Of a stretch of 16,848 bases of DNA, positions 1 to 7,550 are shown piece by piece; within the stretch, counting starts at the first letter, position 1; each line of letters starts with the position of its first letter. The DNA comes from Solobacterium sp. (GTDB lineage Bacteria; Bacillota_I; Bacilli_A; Erysipelotrichales; Erysipelotrichaceae), in assembly GCA_016284975.1 (NCBI GenBank), contig JAEEPV010000207.1, forward strand, positions 1 to 16,848. The letters run 5' to 3'. The position numbers and the translations under genes are program-made. The notes under the pieces are model-generated. The model saw only the letters and a list, made by a program, of their open reading frames with translations. It had not been told where the DNA came from and made no database searches.

Positions 1-2
1 CG

Positions 3-89
3 GAGAATGAATTAAAGAAAGAAAAACTCTCAGAAGCTGAGAGTGTTACCAAAGTTCGTTCCAACAACATTCGCAATCGCCGCGTTTAA
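3..89 (+). CDS. C-terminal end of a gene that starts upstream of the window (partial)
   Basis: An open frame enters from the left edge and stops at TAA (87-89). It encodes 28 residues that are strongly charged (an ENELKKEK-type start, then basic RNNIRNRRV at the very end). Such a Lys/Arg/Glu-rich tail is typical of the cytoplasmic end of a membrane protein or a flexible C terminus, but too little is visible to name a family. Codon use resembles the neighbouring genes and the stop is followed by a hairpin region, which supports a real gene end. The 3' end of this frame contains a perfect 8-bp inverted repeat that may act as a terminator for the opposite strand. A chance open frame cannot be excluded over so short a stretch. 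Confidence 0.45.
   Translation, partial: ENELKKEKLSEAESVTKVRSNNIRNRRV
15..44 (-). terminator. Intrinsic terminator on the minus strand, inside the end of the convergent gene
   Basis: ACTCTCAG (26-33) and CTGAGAGT (37-44) form a perfect 8-bp stem with a 3-nt loop. Read on the minus strand the stem is followed immediately by a T-rich tract (TTTTTCTTTC). It would stop transcripts from the lipase-like gene, whose stop codon is about 150 nt upstream on that strand. On the plus strand no T-tract follows, so it is not a terminator for the left-edge gene. Confidence 0.55.
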
Positions 90-121
90 AAAAATCAGCC
101 TCTGAAATACCGTAAAACAAA

Positions 122-186
122 AAGTGGTATCTGCAGTCTTTTCGGATCAGTCAATCATCCGAAGCCAGTTACCACTTGTTTTTTAT
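122..186. terminator. Bidirectional terminator between convergent genes
   Basis: Outer arms AAGTGGTA (122-129) and TACCACTT (170-177) enclose a second perfect stem, TTCGGAT (141-147) with ATCCGAA (157-163). On the plus strand the outer stem is followed by GTTTTTTATTG. On the minus strand it is followed by TTTGTTTT. Its place between two convergent stop codons (89 and 197) fits a shared terminator. The 40-nt space between the outer arms is large, so the inner stem may be needed to bring them together. Confidence 0.55.
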
Positions 187-196
187 TGTCTGCCTC

Positions 197-2818
197 TCAG
201 GCAGCAGGCGCTTCTGCAGGCGGTTCCGCCGGGACTTCCTTTTTTATTTTCTTTTTCCGCCATGGTTTCTGCAGACCTGCAATAAGGTAAGCAATACCGG
301 TCAGATACAGCAGACCGCACAGCCAATACTGGAAATTCGTTGCACCAGTGAGGTAGAAACTGAGAACAACAAAGGTATGTAGAAATAACAGCAGTGTTCC
401 GGTGCGGAACCGGCGCGGCATCAGAAAGCTTAATACAGTAGCAGATAGTGAAGACAGATAGTAAAGACAGAAATAGAAGAAAATGAGCGGTTTTGGATGA
501 TAATACAACAGTACAAACAGAATCATTGATACTCCAAGGACAGCGGTTATCAGAATCTGCCACAACAGAGGCTTCTGCTTCTGCAGATACCCCCAGGCCA
601 AGAACAGGAATCCTACCGACTCCACAAGGGGTGCGATACTTTCGAATTCCATCTGCATCACAATTCCAACACTCAAAATCACAATACCCGCAAACACCCG
701 GTCACGTAAATCAGAACGGCAGTTTTTCAGATAGATCCACGCAGAAAGTGAAGTAAGCACTGTAATCACACTTCCACAAACCAGATTCCAGTTCAGATTA
801 GTACTGACAGAATTAACAATTGGATAGTATACATAAAGTGCAAATGCCAGAACCATGAACAGCACCGGAAGGAAGATGAACGGTTCTGACTTCGGAAGGA
901 AGCCTTCCTGAATACCTACTTTGATGTGGTTACGGCAAACCAGAACGGTTATTCCGAGTATAACTGCAGCCGCAACCAGTATTACCTCTGCAGTAATAAG
1001 GAGAACAACCCTTTTCCACGGCATGCTGCGGAACATTCCCTGCTCAAAATTAACAGAGGTATCGCCTTCTTCATTATGACGGGCATTCCGAATGTCAGTC
1101 GTATTTTCCACTTTATAATCCGGTTTGATTCCGCTTTCAATTGCGCCGGAATCATACTGAGAATAATCCAGCGATAATGATTCACCGGCTTTCATGGACT
1201 CAGTTTGGCTGTAATATGAATTTGCCTTAAGCTCTTCCGTCTTAAAACTGATTTCGAGCAGTGATACTTCCTGATCTTTTTCAGAAACGACTTCCAGACG
1301 ATAAGCACGATCTCTCGGCAGAATGATTACTGTCTGCCCGGAGAACTTTTTTGCAAAAATAAACAGGTTATCATCGTAGTATTCCTGACTTCCGTCATTA
1401 TGAAGGGTTTGAAGCAGCGCTCCGTTTTCTCCGTCATAAAGATTTAAGCTGATATCACCATGCATGGTAAGACGCGTATATGCGGTTTTCGTGCTGAAGA
1501 TCTTTTCCGGATCATCCGTAGAATAGATCCACGCAATATAAATCTCCGGATGGTGTTCACGAATCAGATTCAAAATCGCAGGAGGCTCATCCTCCAGAGA
1601 ACGGAACCCTCCGCTTTGCAGGATATAGTCAGCCCCCATGCCCATGATAAAATCCATCAGATCATTCGCATCTGCCCGATTATCATCGTTGATCAGCTCT
1701 TTGTTTTCCGAGATATCCTTTACCTGCTTCAGCAGATTCGTCAGAGAAGGATTTTCCCATATGGAAATCAGCGGTTCCTGCAGATATTTGGCGTATATTT
1801 CATTGGTTGGACAGATTCCATACAGGTATTCCATAATCAGCCGAATCCTGGCATTCATTTCCGGAATACTGGTGTATTCGGTTCCAGTCAGGTCCCAGTA
1901 CACATCACTGACATCTATTGCCTGCCGGTACCAGGAAGAATCCGTTTCCTGTGCCAACGTATAGAATGTAGTTCCGTAACGACTGTAACCCCAGTCCCGG
2001 AACGGAACCATCGGTACTGGATCTGTACTTCCTACAATATTGAAGATATTTGGGTATTGTCCTTTTTTCGGATCCTTTGTTGTTCGCGGTGTCGCAAAGG
2101 TATAAACATATACATCATCTGTTGTAAACCGATCGGATTCGGTCAGACGCGCACCCAGCACATTGGAAATGGCAGCAGCACGAGAGAATCCGGTAATCCA
2201 GACTTTCATGCGTCCTGACAGATGATGATCTTCCACATAAGCCAGAAAATGTTCATAAACTTTCTGACAGGAATCAGCGAAGCCTTCATGGACTGTATCT
2301 GTACCAATGTCAAAATTGGATTCCCATTCATTGGTATAGCCATGTCCGTCAATCCCAATCGCTATCAGTTCAAACGGGCCATTCTCATCCGTAATCGTCT
2401 TATGAGAAATCGTGTTGGCAATTGTATAACGCCCATCCGTTTTGTCATAGTCATAAGTGACAATGTCGGAAAAACCGCTGTCCTCCAGAAACTGTCTGGC
2501 ATTGGAATCCAGCGCACGATCCTCGGCGTTGTAAAGCAAACGGGTGGAACTGGCCATCAGTCCAAGTGAAGCTTTACAAAGCTGATGATTATATTCTGAA
2601 GCGGGCGTACAGAAAAACGAATCCGAGAACGGTGTCTTCAGAGTAAGTGTCTGCGGAGTCATTTTCGAGTCAAATACCGCGTCGATCATCTGAATCTGAT
2701 CCGGATCCGATTCACTTTCAGACGGTTCTTCTGCACGAACCGGAAGAATCAGATTCACACATACAAACAGTACTGAAACCACTGCCAGCAAACCGGATTT
2801 CCAGTTTTTACATTTCAT
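197..2818 (-). CDS. Secreted class-3-lipase-like domain fused to a polytopic membrane domain
   Basis: 873 residues. Residues 1-29 form a signal peptide (short basic start, hydrophobic core, end near PVRA). The extracytoplasmic part carries an alpha/beta-hydrolase of the lipase class 3 type: GHGY near 158-161, the nucleophile elbow GFSRA with Ser212, and IVGSTDPVPMVPF holding the likely acid Asp266. The His may lie in the EHHPEIYIAW stretch near 421-430; this assignment is inference. A beta-rich segment (about 445-530) follows, then about eight hydrophobic helices from residue 603 to 849 and a basic tail ending in a Pro/Ala/Glu repeat. Likely role: hydrolysis of an ester or lipid outside the cell; substrate unknown. 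It is a single-gene unit, read divergently from the DUF1295 gene. The ribosome binding site upstream of the ATG is weak (A-rich). MKCKNWKS is the best start because the signal peptide follows directly. Confidence 0.85.
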   Translation of the reverse strand: MKCKNWKSGLLAVVSVLFVCVNLILPVRAEEPSESESDPDQIQMIDAVFDSKMTPQTLTLKTPFSDSFFCTPASEYNHQLCKASLGLMASSTRLLYNAEDRALDSNARQFLEDSGFSDIVTYDYDKTDGRYTIANTISHKTITDENGPFELIAIGIDGHGYTNEWESNFDIGTDTVHEGFADSCQKVYEHFLAYVEDHHLSGRMKVWITGFSRAAAISNVLGARLTESDRFTTDDVYVYTFATPRTTKDPKKGQYPNIFNIVGSTDPVPMVPFRDWGYSRYGTTFYTLAQETDSSWYRQAIDVSDVYWDLTGTEYTSIPEMNARIRLIMEYLYGICPTNEIYAKYLQEPLISIWENPSLTNLLKQVKDISENKELINDDNRADANDLMDFIMGMGADYILQSGGFRSLEDEPPAILNLIREHHPEIYIAWIYSTDDPEKIFSTKTAYTRLTMHGDISLNLYDGENGALLQTLHNDGSQEYYDDNLFIFAKKFSGQTVIILPRDRAYRLEVVSEKDQEVSLLEISFKTEELKANSYYSQTESMKAGESLSLDYSQYDSGAIESGIKPDYKVENTTDIRNARHNEEGDTSVNFEQGMFRSMPWKRVVLLITAEVILVAAAVILGITVLVCRNHIKVGIQEGFLPKSEPFIFLPVLFMVLAFALYVYYPIVNSVSTNLNWNLVCGSVITVLTSLSAWIYLKNCRSDLRDRVFAGIVILSVGIVMQMEFESIAPLVESVGFLFLAWGYLQKQKPLLWQILITAVLGVSMILFVLLYYHPKPLIFFYFCLYYLSSLSATVLSFLMPRRFRTGTLLLFLHTFVVLSFYLTGATNFQYWLCGLLYLTGIAYLIAGLQKPWRKKKIKKEVPAEPPAEAPAA

Positions 2819-2993
2819 ATTTTTTATTATATGGGATTATCTTCGGTATGATATATAAAAACTGAATTGTACATTTCTGTCACACCATTTGCAGGCATGG
2901 ATGAAAACCTGTTATTTTGTATATATTCACGTTTCAGAATCATATTCGCTGATTTGCGATTACATTTCATAAAGGAAAAAAAGGAAGTTTACT
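2819..2993. promoter_or_regulatory. Divergent intergenic region with unassigned promoters
   Basis: AT-rich gap between the divergent lipase-like and DUF1295 genes. For the lipase-like gene, a perfect TATAAT lies on the minus strand at 2831-2826, only 7 nt from the ATG, so if used it would give an almost leaderless mRNA. A second possibility on that strand is GTGACA (2884-2879) with TTTTAT (2860-2855) at 18 nt. For the plus gene, TTGCAG followed 17 nt later by TTATTT is weak. None of these is convincing; the region must hold both promoters unless the genes depend on distant ones. Confidence 0.3.
2982..2993 (+). promoter_or_regulatory. Ribosome binding site that points to an ATT start
   Basis: AGGAAG (2982-2987) is followed 6 nt later by ATT (2994). 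The frame is closed by TAA at 2970-2972. No ATG or TTG exists in this frame between that stop and the first GTG at 3039, and that GTG has no purine-rich tract before it. Confidence 0.5.
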
Positions 2994-3857
2994 ATTAGCA
3001 GTAAAACAAAAAGTCTGTGGTTTAATCTGGCAGTATATGTGATAGCCTTCGCGATCGCTCTGATTCTATTCTGGAATACCGATAACCTGTTTTACGCGGC
3101 CGCGTTATTCATGGCTGTCTCAACTCTGGTCATATTCGTAATCGGAAGTATTATCAAAGATACTTCTCTGTTTGATCCTTATTGGAGTGCTGCCCCTCCT
3201 GTGCTCCTACTTGCCGCAATGGTGAAACATCATTATTACAGTATGAACGCATGGGTCCTCTTCGGAGCAATTCTGATCTGGGCAACGCGTCTTACTGTCA
3301 ATTGGGCAGTTGCGTATAAAGGGGTCGGACACGAAGACTGGCGTTATGCGGATCTGCGAAAGAAACTGCCTGCGCCCTTGTTTTTTCTGGTGAATCTGTT
3401 TGGCCTGATGGGATTCCCGTCACTTCTTATCTATTTGGGTTTGATTGGGGCCCTGTTTGTGATTCAGGTGGAAGGATTCGATCCCAAGATCCTCCCCGGC
3501 ATATTCATGATTCTTGCCGGAACACTGCTGGAACATGTGGCAGATTCTGCAGTTCATAAATTTCTCAAAGAGACTGATAAACCGGGGACGACCTGCTGTG
3601 AATCTGTCTGGAAGTATTCCCGGCATCCGAATTATCTTGGTGAAATGATGGTCTGGACAGGCATATTTCTCTCGTTTGTAATGCTGCGCCCGGATATCTG
3701 GTATTACGGACTGGGTGTTATTGGAATCTGGATTCTGTTTCCGTTTATCTCCATTCCGATGATGGAAAAACATAACCTCTCCCGTCGAATTGATTATCAG
3801 GATTATCAGAAAACAACTTCAAAGCTGTTTCTGATGCCGCAGAAAAAACAGAAGTAA
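2994..3857 (+). CDS. DUF1295 / steroid 5-alpha-reductase-like membrane protein, probable AUU start
   Basis: Polytopic membrane protein of about 287 residues if translation starts at ATT 2994, or 272 from GTG 3039. The C-terminal part holds the family signature WKYSRHPNYLGEMMVW, a loop and helix that in the steroid 5-alpha-reductase / isoprenylcysteine methyltransferase superfamily binds the nucleotide or S-adenosylmethionine cofactor. Upstream lie an SLFDPYWSAAPP segment and a GHEDWRYADLR loop, both typical of DUF1295 proteins. Likely role: reduction or modification of a lipid-like substrate in the membrane; the actual reaction is unknown. The residues read from ATT (SSKTKSLWFNLAVYVIAF) complete the first membrane helix and its basic N-terminal flank, which the GTG start would cut. 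The gene appears monocistronic and ends in TAATGA followed by a hairpin. Confidence 0.85.
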   Translation: MSSKTKSLWFNLAVYVIAFAIALILFWNTDNLFYAAALFMAVSTLVIFVIGSIIKDTSLFDPYWSAAPPVLLLAAMVKHHYYSMNAWVLFGAILIWATRLTVNWAVAYKGVGHEDWRYADLRKKLPAPLFFLVNLFGLMGFPSLLIYLGLIGALFVIQVEGFDPKILPGIFMILAGTLLEHVADSAVHKFLKETDKPGTTCCESVWKYSRHPNYLGEMMVWTGIFLSFVMLRPDIWYYGLGVIGIWILFPFISIPMMEKHNLSRRIDYQDYQKTTSKLFLMPQKKQK

Positions 3858-3861
3858 TGAA

Positions 3862-3902
3862 AGCTTCAAAAAGAGCGACCAGATTAACTCCGGCCGCTCT
3901 TT
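3862..3902. terminator. Terminator shared by convergent genes
   Basis: AAAGAGCG (3870-3877) pairs perfectly with CGCTCTTT (3895-3902), with two further pairs inside after a mismatch. On the minus strand the stem runs into a TTTTT tract, a good intrinsic terminator for the five-gene operon ending at 3946. On the plus strand it lies just after the DUF1295 stop, with a weaker T-run. Confidence 0.75.
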
Positions 3903-3945
3903 CGTAATGTGACAATTCTGAATAGCAGTAATGAATGCATTGCCG

Positions 3946-6333
3946 TTACGCGTTCTGAGCGTTCTTTTTCTTCCCATAAAGGAAAATCAACACAGCAGCA
4001 ACAGCATAAATTACAGCACCTATCAGCATCGGCGAAAACAAACCCCGATCCGGAAGAAGCATCAGTTCCGCAATCATCGGTGCAAATGTCAGCAGTATAT
4101 AAGACAACACGATTGAAATGATAAGTGCGGTCGATTCATCTACCGAATTTTTGACCACATTAAGTCCCATAAACTGATCGGTACACATCGGTGTGCCAAA
4201 ACCATCCAGGAATCCAAGTATCATGCTGGTTATCACAATCATCATGATCAGCGGTGGTACACGCAGAATGAAGATACTTACTGCTGTCAGGATGAAAGCA
4301 AAAGCAATGGAAATCGGGACCCCAAAATACCGCTTCGCGGAACCGACCAGAGCAGGACCAACATAGATGCCGGCAAGACCGTTTGCAATGTAGCAGTAAC
4401 TCAGCATAACGGAGGAAATTCCATGTGTCTGACAAATCGCCGGAATCAGTGTTACGCAAAGCATGACACCAATATTCAGCGGAATACCGATCACCAGAAC
4501 ATAGAACAGCATCTCTGAAGAGAATACTACCTTTCTGATATCGCTTAACCGAACAGGTTTTATTTCTTCTATTGCTGATTCTGTTTTCTGCTCCAATGCT
4601 TTCCACGGAAGCAGGAAGAAGGTAGCCGCCAGATAGAGGACAAACAGGCAGGCCGAGAAGATAAAGGTCATGGCATAACTTGTATTGGCTGAAAGAATCG
4701 CACCGAGACCCGCTCCACAGGTAGCACCAGCCAGAAGGCCTGCATTATCCTGAGAAATATTCTCACTTCTTCCGGCTTCAGTCTCATAACCCTTTGTAAT
4801 CAGATAATTGGAAATCTGCTTAAAGCCTGCATATGCGATACCCGCACCGGCTCTGCAAATAATAATGGTAAGCGCTCCGCCAATGGTGAACGCTGTTACA
4901 TTACAGAAAATCATCAGTACCGTTGAGAAAAGCAGGATTCCCATCACATGATATTTCTTCACATAACGTGGAAGAATCATCATTGCTACCATCTGCATCA
5001 GACCTTCCAGGGTCAGAGGTAAAGCGGCTGTCATACCGACGGACAGACCGAACAGCGCTTCTCCGCTTTCTCGTATCAGCATAGCCGCATATGGTACACA
5101 CATGTATTCTGCGGTAGAACACAGAAATCCTGTAAACCGCAGCGCTATACCAACCTGTTTCTCTGAGAAGCCGACTTTTTTATTGCCTGATCTCTCCATC
5201 TTCTTAACAAACAGTTCAATCAGATTATTCATTTCAAAGACGAAGATCATCAGGATAATCATCGTTGAGAGCAGAACCAGCAGAATATTCCTCATTTCTT
5301 TCTGGGCCGCCTCCGTTGAAAGCTCTGCTTCAAGTATCAGCCGGGTTCCTTCCTCTTCATCAATATCAATGATATAAGAGATCAGTTCCGATTCCTCATC
5401 CTTCCGGGTAAAAGACGAGATATGATCCATTACACGAACCGAACGGACCACTGACAAAGAAGAAACTCTGTCTTCAATATACTTTTCAAGACCTTTTACT
5501 TTCCGAAGATCTACACCCTGATTCTGAACATGGCGGATTGTATCCTCCAGATTAACCATGGAGACTTCAATTGAGTCTTCCATCTTCTGCATGTAATCCT
5601 CTTGGAACTTGTTGATCGTCAGTCCGGCAAGCAAAACAATCGAAATACCCATGATAATCAGGATGAGTACCTTTTCAAAGACACGGTCCGAATTACGCCG
5701 GTGATTGGCTTTCCACTGATCATCTTTTGTGACTCTGACAAATATCGCCAGCATCAGACCTTCCAACAACGCGACTATCAGTGCGAGATTAATGATTTTT
5801 TGCCTTATGCTATGGAAGCTTTCATCGAAAATGCGAACCGAATAGAGAGAACCAAAATAGCCAATGATACTGTCATCCTGATGAATCGGTGTCAGAATCA
5901 TTCTCATCTTGTCTTTTTTCGCAATTCCGTCTTCTTTTTCTGACAGTTCCGAAAAGAGTCTTCCAAACTCTCTGGTACTCAGGAACTTCTCAATCTCACT
6001 TTTTGCTTCCTCGTTATTTGAGGAATCATAGTACATCAGTTTGCCGTCCGCCCCCAGAATAAATGGGATGGTGCCGTGAATCTGATTGTTGAATGAAGCA
6101 AAGACTTCCTCCATTCCATAGTAGTTCTCAAAGCTTTTACCAAATCCGATGGCAGTTTCCAGATCCGTTACCGAATCCTTTTCAATTTTAGAGACAACCT
6201 GTTCTTCCAGTTCCAGAGCAGATGTCCGGTAGTTCAAATAACCCATTACGGAAATAAAAATCACAGACAGCCCTGCTACCAGCAGCAAAGTCAGCAGATA
6301 AACCCAGGATTCTTTTCTACTATTCTTCTTCAT
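3946..6333 (-). CDS. MFS-like transporter protein with two N-terminal extracytoplasmic sensor-like modules
   Basis: 795 residues, about twice a normal MFS protein. Order: TM1 (11-32); extracytoplasmic segment 33-177 with Cache-like features (FILGADGKLMYYDSS, then TPIHQDDSIIGYFGSLY); TM2 (178-200); short basic cytoplasmic loop; TM3 (220-241); second extracytoplasmic segment 242-346; TM4 (349-369); then an MFS-type domain from about 388 to the end with some 12 hydrophobic helices. The usual MFS motif A between helices 2 and 3 is degenerate (ILPRYVKKYHVMGIL), so transport by the classic mechanism is not certain. Last gene of the five-gene operon; its ATG overlaps the previous stop by 4 nt (ATGA), with GGGAG 9 nt before the start. 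It may be a sensor-gated transporter or a transporter-like receptor. The substrate cannot be read from the sequence. Confidence 0.8.
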   Translation of the reverse strand: MKKNSRKESWVYLLTLLLVAGLSVIFISVMGYLNYRTSALELEEQVVSKIEKDSVTDLETAIGFGKSFENYYGMEEVFASFNNQIHGTIPFILGADGKLMYYDSSNNEEAKSEIEKFLSTREFGRLFSELSEKEDGIAKKDKMRMILTPIHQDDSIIGYFGSLYSVRIFDESFHSIRQKIINLALIVALLEGLMLAIFVRVTKDDQWKANHRRNSDRVFEKVLILIIMGISIVLLAGLTINKFQEDYMQKMEDSIEVSMVNLEDTIRHVQNQGVDLRKVKGLEKYIEDRVSSLSVVRSVRVMDHISSFTRKDEESELISYIIDIDEEEGTRLILEAELSTEAAQKEMRNILLVLLSTMIILMIFVFEMNNLIELFVKKMERSGNKKVGFSEKQVGIALRFTGFLCSTAEYMCVPYAAMLIRESGEALFGLSVGMTAALPLTLEGLMQMVAMMILPRYVKKYHVMGILLFSTVLMIFCNVTAFTIGGALTIIICRAGAGIAYAGFKQISNYLITKGYETEAGRSENISQDNAGLLAGATCGAGLGAILSANTSYAMTFIFSACLFVLYLAATFFLLPWKALEQKTESAIEEIKPVRLSDIRKVVFSSEMLFYVLVIGIPLNIGVMLCVTLIPAICQTHGISSVMLSYCYIANGLAGIYVGPALVGSAKRYFGVPISIAFAFILTAVSIFILRVPPLIMMIVITSMILGFLDGFGTPMCTDQFMGLNVVKNSVDESTALIISIVLSYILLTFAPMIAELMLLPDRGLFSPMLIGAVIYAVAAVLIFLYGKKKNAQNA

Positions 6334-7550
6334 GACTGCTTACTCCCTGCTGTAAAAATCTGATCGCATACTGCCAGAAACCCAAACGATAAAGGATACT
6401 TAATATCCATGGCAACATCATAATTTACATAAATACTGGGAGCACTCGTATAAACACAGGGAAGACTTCCTGCCTCGGCTCCATTCAGAGTTTTACCAAT
6501 TACATCTGCCACAAAGCGCCCGACGTTCTCCATATCATTTGCTGAGATCAGCATCAGTGCACCTGCTTCTACAACAGACACATCATCCATCAGATATACC
6601 GGAATCCGTTTTTCGTAGAAATAAGAAAGCAGCGGCATCAGGTATTCCATGTCATTGATCAGGTCGACCGTGAGGAAGAAGGCGTCAATGTTTTCCCCGG
6701 CCATCTCCTGGACCTTCTCTTCTACCAGTTTGTAATATGCTTCTTTATCTTCAGCGGTTTCACGCGGCTGTTCATCAATGTTGTATTTAACCAGTGAGAA
6801 CCCGATTTCTTCCGCGGATTGTTTGATATCAGGAACACCGGAAATGGTCTCATCTCCGTAAATAATCACACCCAGACGATAAAATGGTTTGATCGAATGA
6901 TAATACTTCAGCTGACGCAGAGGGAGGGACGGTTCCACCTGAGCCCAAACATAGGGATTCCCGCTTCCTTCTGTCGCAGAATCAATAATTCCGGAGGCAA
7001 CCGGATCGGTCGCAGAGAAGTCAATCATCGGAACTTTCAGATCCAGGTCTTTTACAAAAACACCTGCACTGGTACCTGTTGTAATAATCAGATCGATATC
7101 CCCTTCGCTCGCTCTTTTCTTAAGGTCTTCCGCGATTTCATTTTCATCCTCATAAGCGAGGTAATAGCAGGCCCCTGGTGAGAATTCAATGTATGGACCG
7201 AGATCTGTTTTCTCCAGAATCTCATACATCTCATCGACATACGTTTTTTCTCTCTCAATTCCCTCGGCGGTAAACGGAACGCTGCCCTCTTTGATCCACC
7301 CATTCTCCTCAAGTCCGGCCAGGATGTAGTAAAGCTGACGGCTGAAAGGAATGTATTCGTCATAAGACACAACGCATAACCGCTTCTTGGGATCACCCGA
7401 TTTCATATTCGGAGCTGTTTCGTTTGTTTCAGACTCCGGCTGATTTTCCTCAGCCTGTACAGCACAGCCGGAAAAAACCGGCAGCAGAAACAGAATTGCT
7501 GCAAGGAGCACTGCAATCCCTGTCATTTTTTGTCTCTTACCAACTCTCAT
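6330..7550 (-). CDS. ABC-type substrate-binding lipoprotein (ABC_sub_bind / TrpX-like), orphan
   Basis: 406 residues. N-terminal lipoprotein signal with a lipobox ending FSGC (Cys29); the Phe at -3 is less usual than Leu/Val. After an acidic linker, the mature part matches the ABC_sub_bind family (PF04392, which includes TrpX): KKRLCVVSYDEYIPFSRQ as first strand, a TTGTSAGVFV turn, PMIDFSATDPVASGII in the hinge region, and RLGVIIYGDE opening the second lobe. Family members bind amino acids or related small molecules outside the membrane and pass them to a permease. No permease or ATPase gene is in the window; the downstream neighbour is an MFS-like sensor protein, so this binding protein may serve sensing, or an unusual partner. 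It overlaps both neighbours by 4 nt, and AAGGTG lies about 7 nt before its ATG. Confidence 0.88.
   Translation of the reverse strand: MRVGKRQKMTGIAVLLAAILFLLPVFSGCAVQAEENQPESETNETAPNMKSGDPKKRLCVVSYDEYIPFSRQLYYILAGLEENGWIKEGSVPFTAEGIEREKTYVDEMYEILEKTDLGPYIEFSPGACYYLAYEDENEIAEDLKKRASEGDIDLIITTGTSAGVFVKDLDLKVPMIDFSATDPVASGIIDSATEGSGNPYVWAQVEPSLPLRQLKYYHSIKPFYRLGVIIYGDETISGVPDIKQSAEEIGFSLVKYNIDEQPRETAEDKEAYYKLVEEKVQEMAGENIDAFFLTVDLINDMEYLMPLLSYFYEKRIPVYLMDDVSVVEAGALMLISANDMENVGRFVADVIGKTLNGAEAGSLPCVYTSAPSIYVNYDVAMDIKYPLSFGFLAVCDQIFTAGSKQS

Noticed and set aside
1460..2218. 252-codon open frame on the plus strand opposite the lipase-like gene
   Set aside because: It lies entirely antisense to a gene with clear signal peptide and catalytic motif, has no family features, and is a by-product of codon bias.
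3039..3041. GTG as start of the DUF1295 gene
   Set aside because: No purine-rich tract before it and it truncates the first membrane helix and its basic flank; the ATT at 2994 fits better, though this is not proven.
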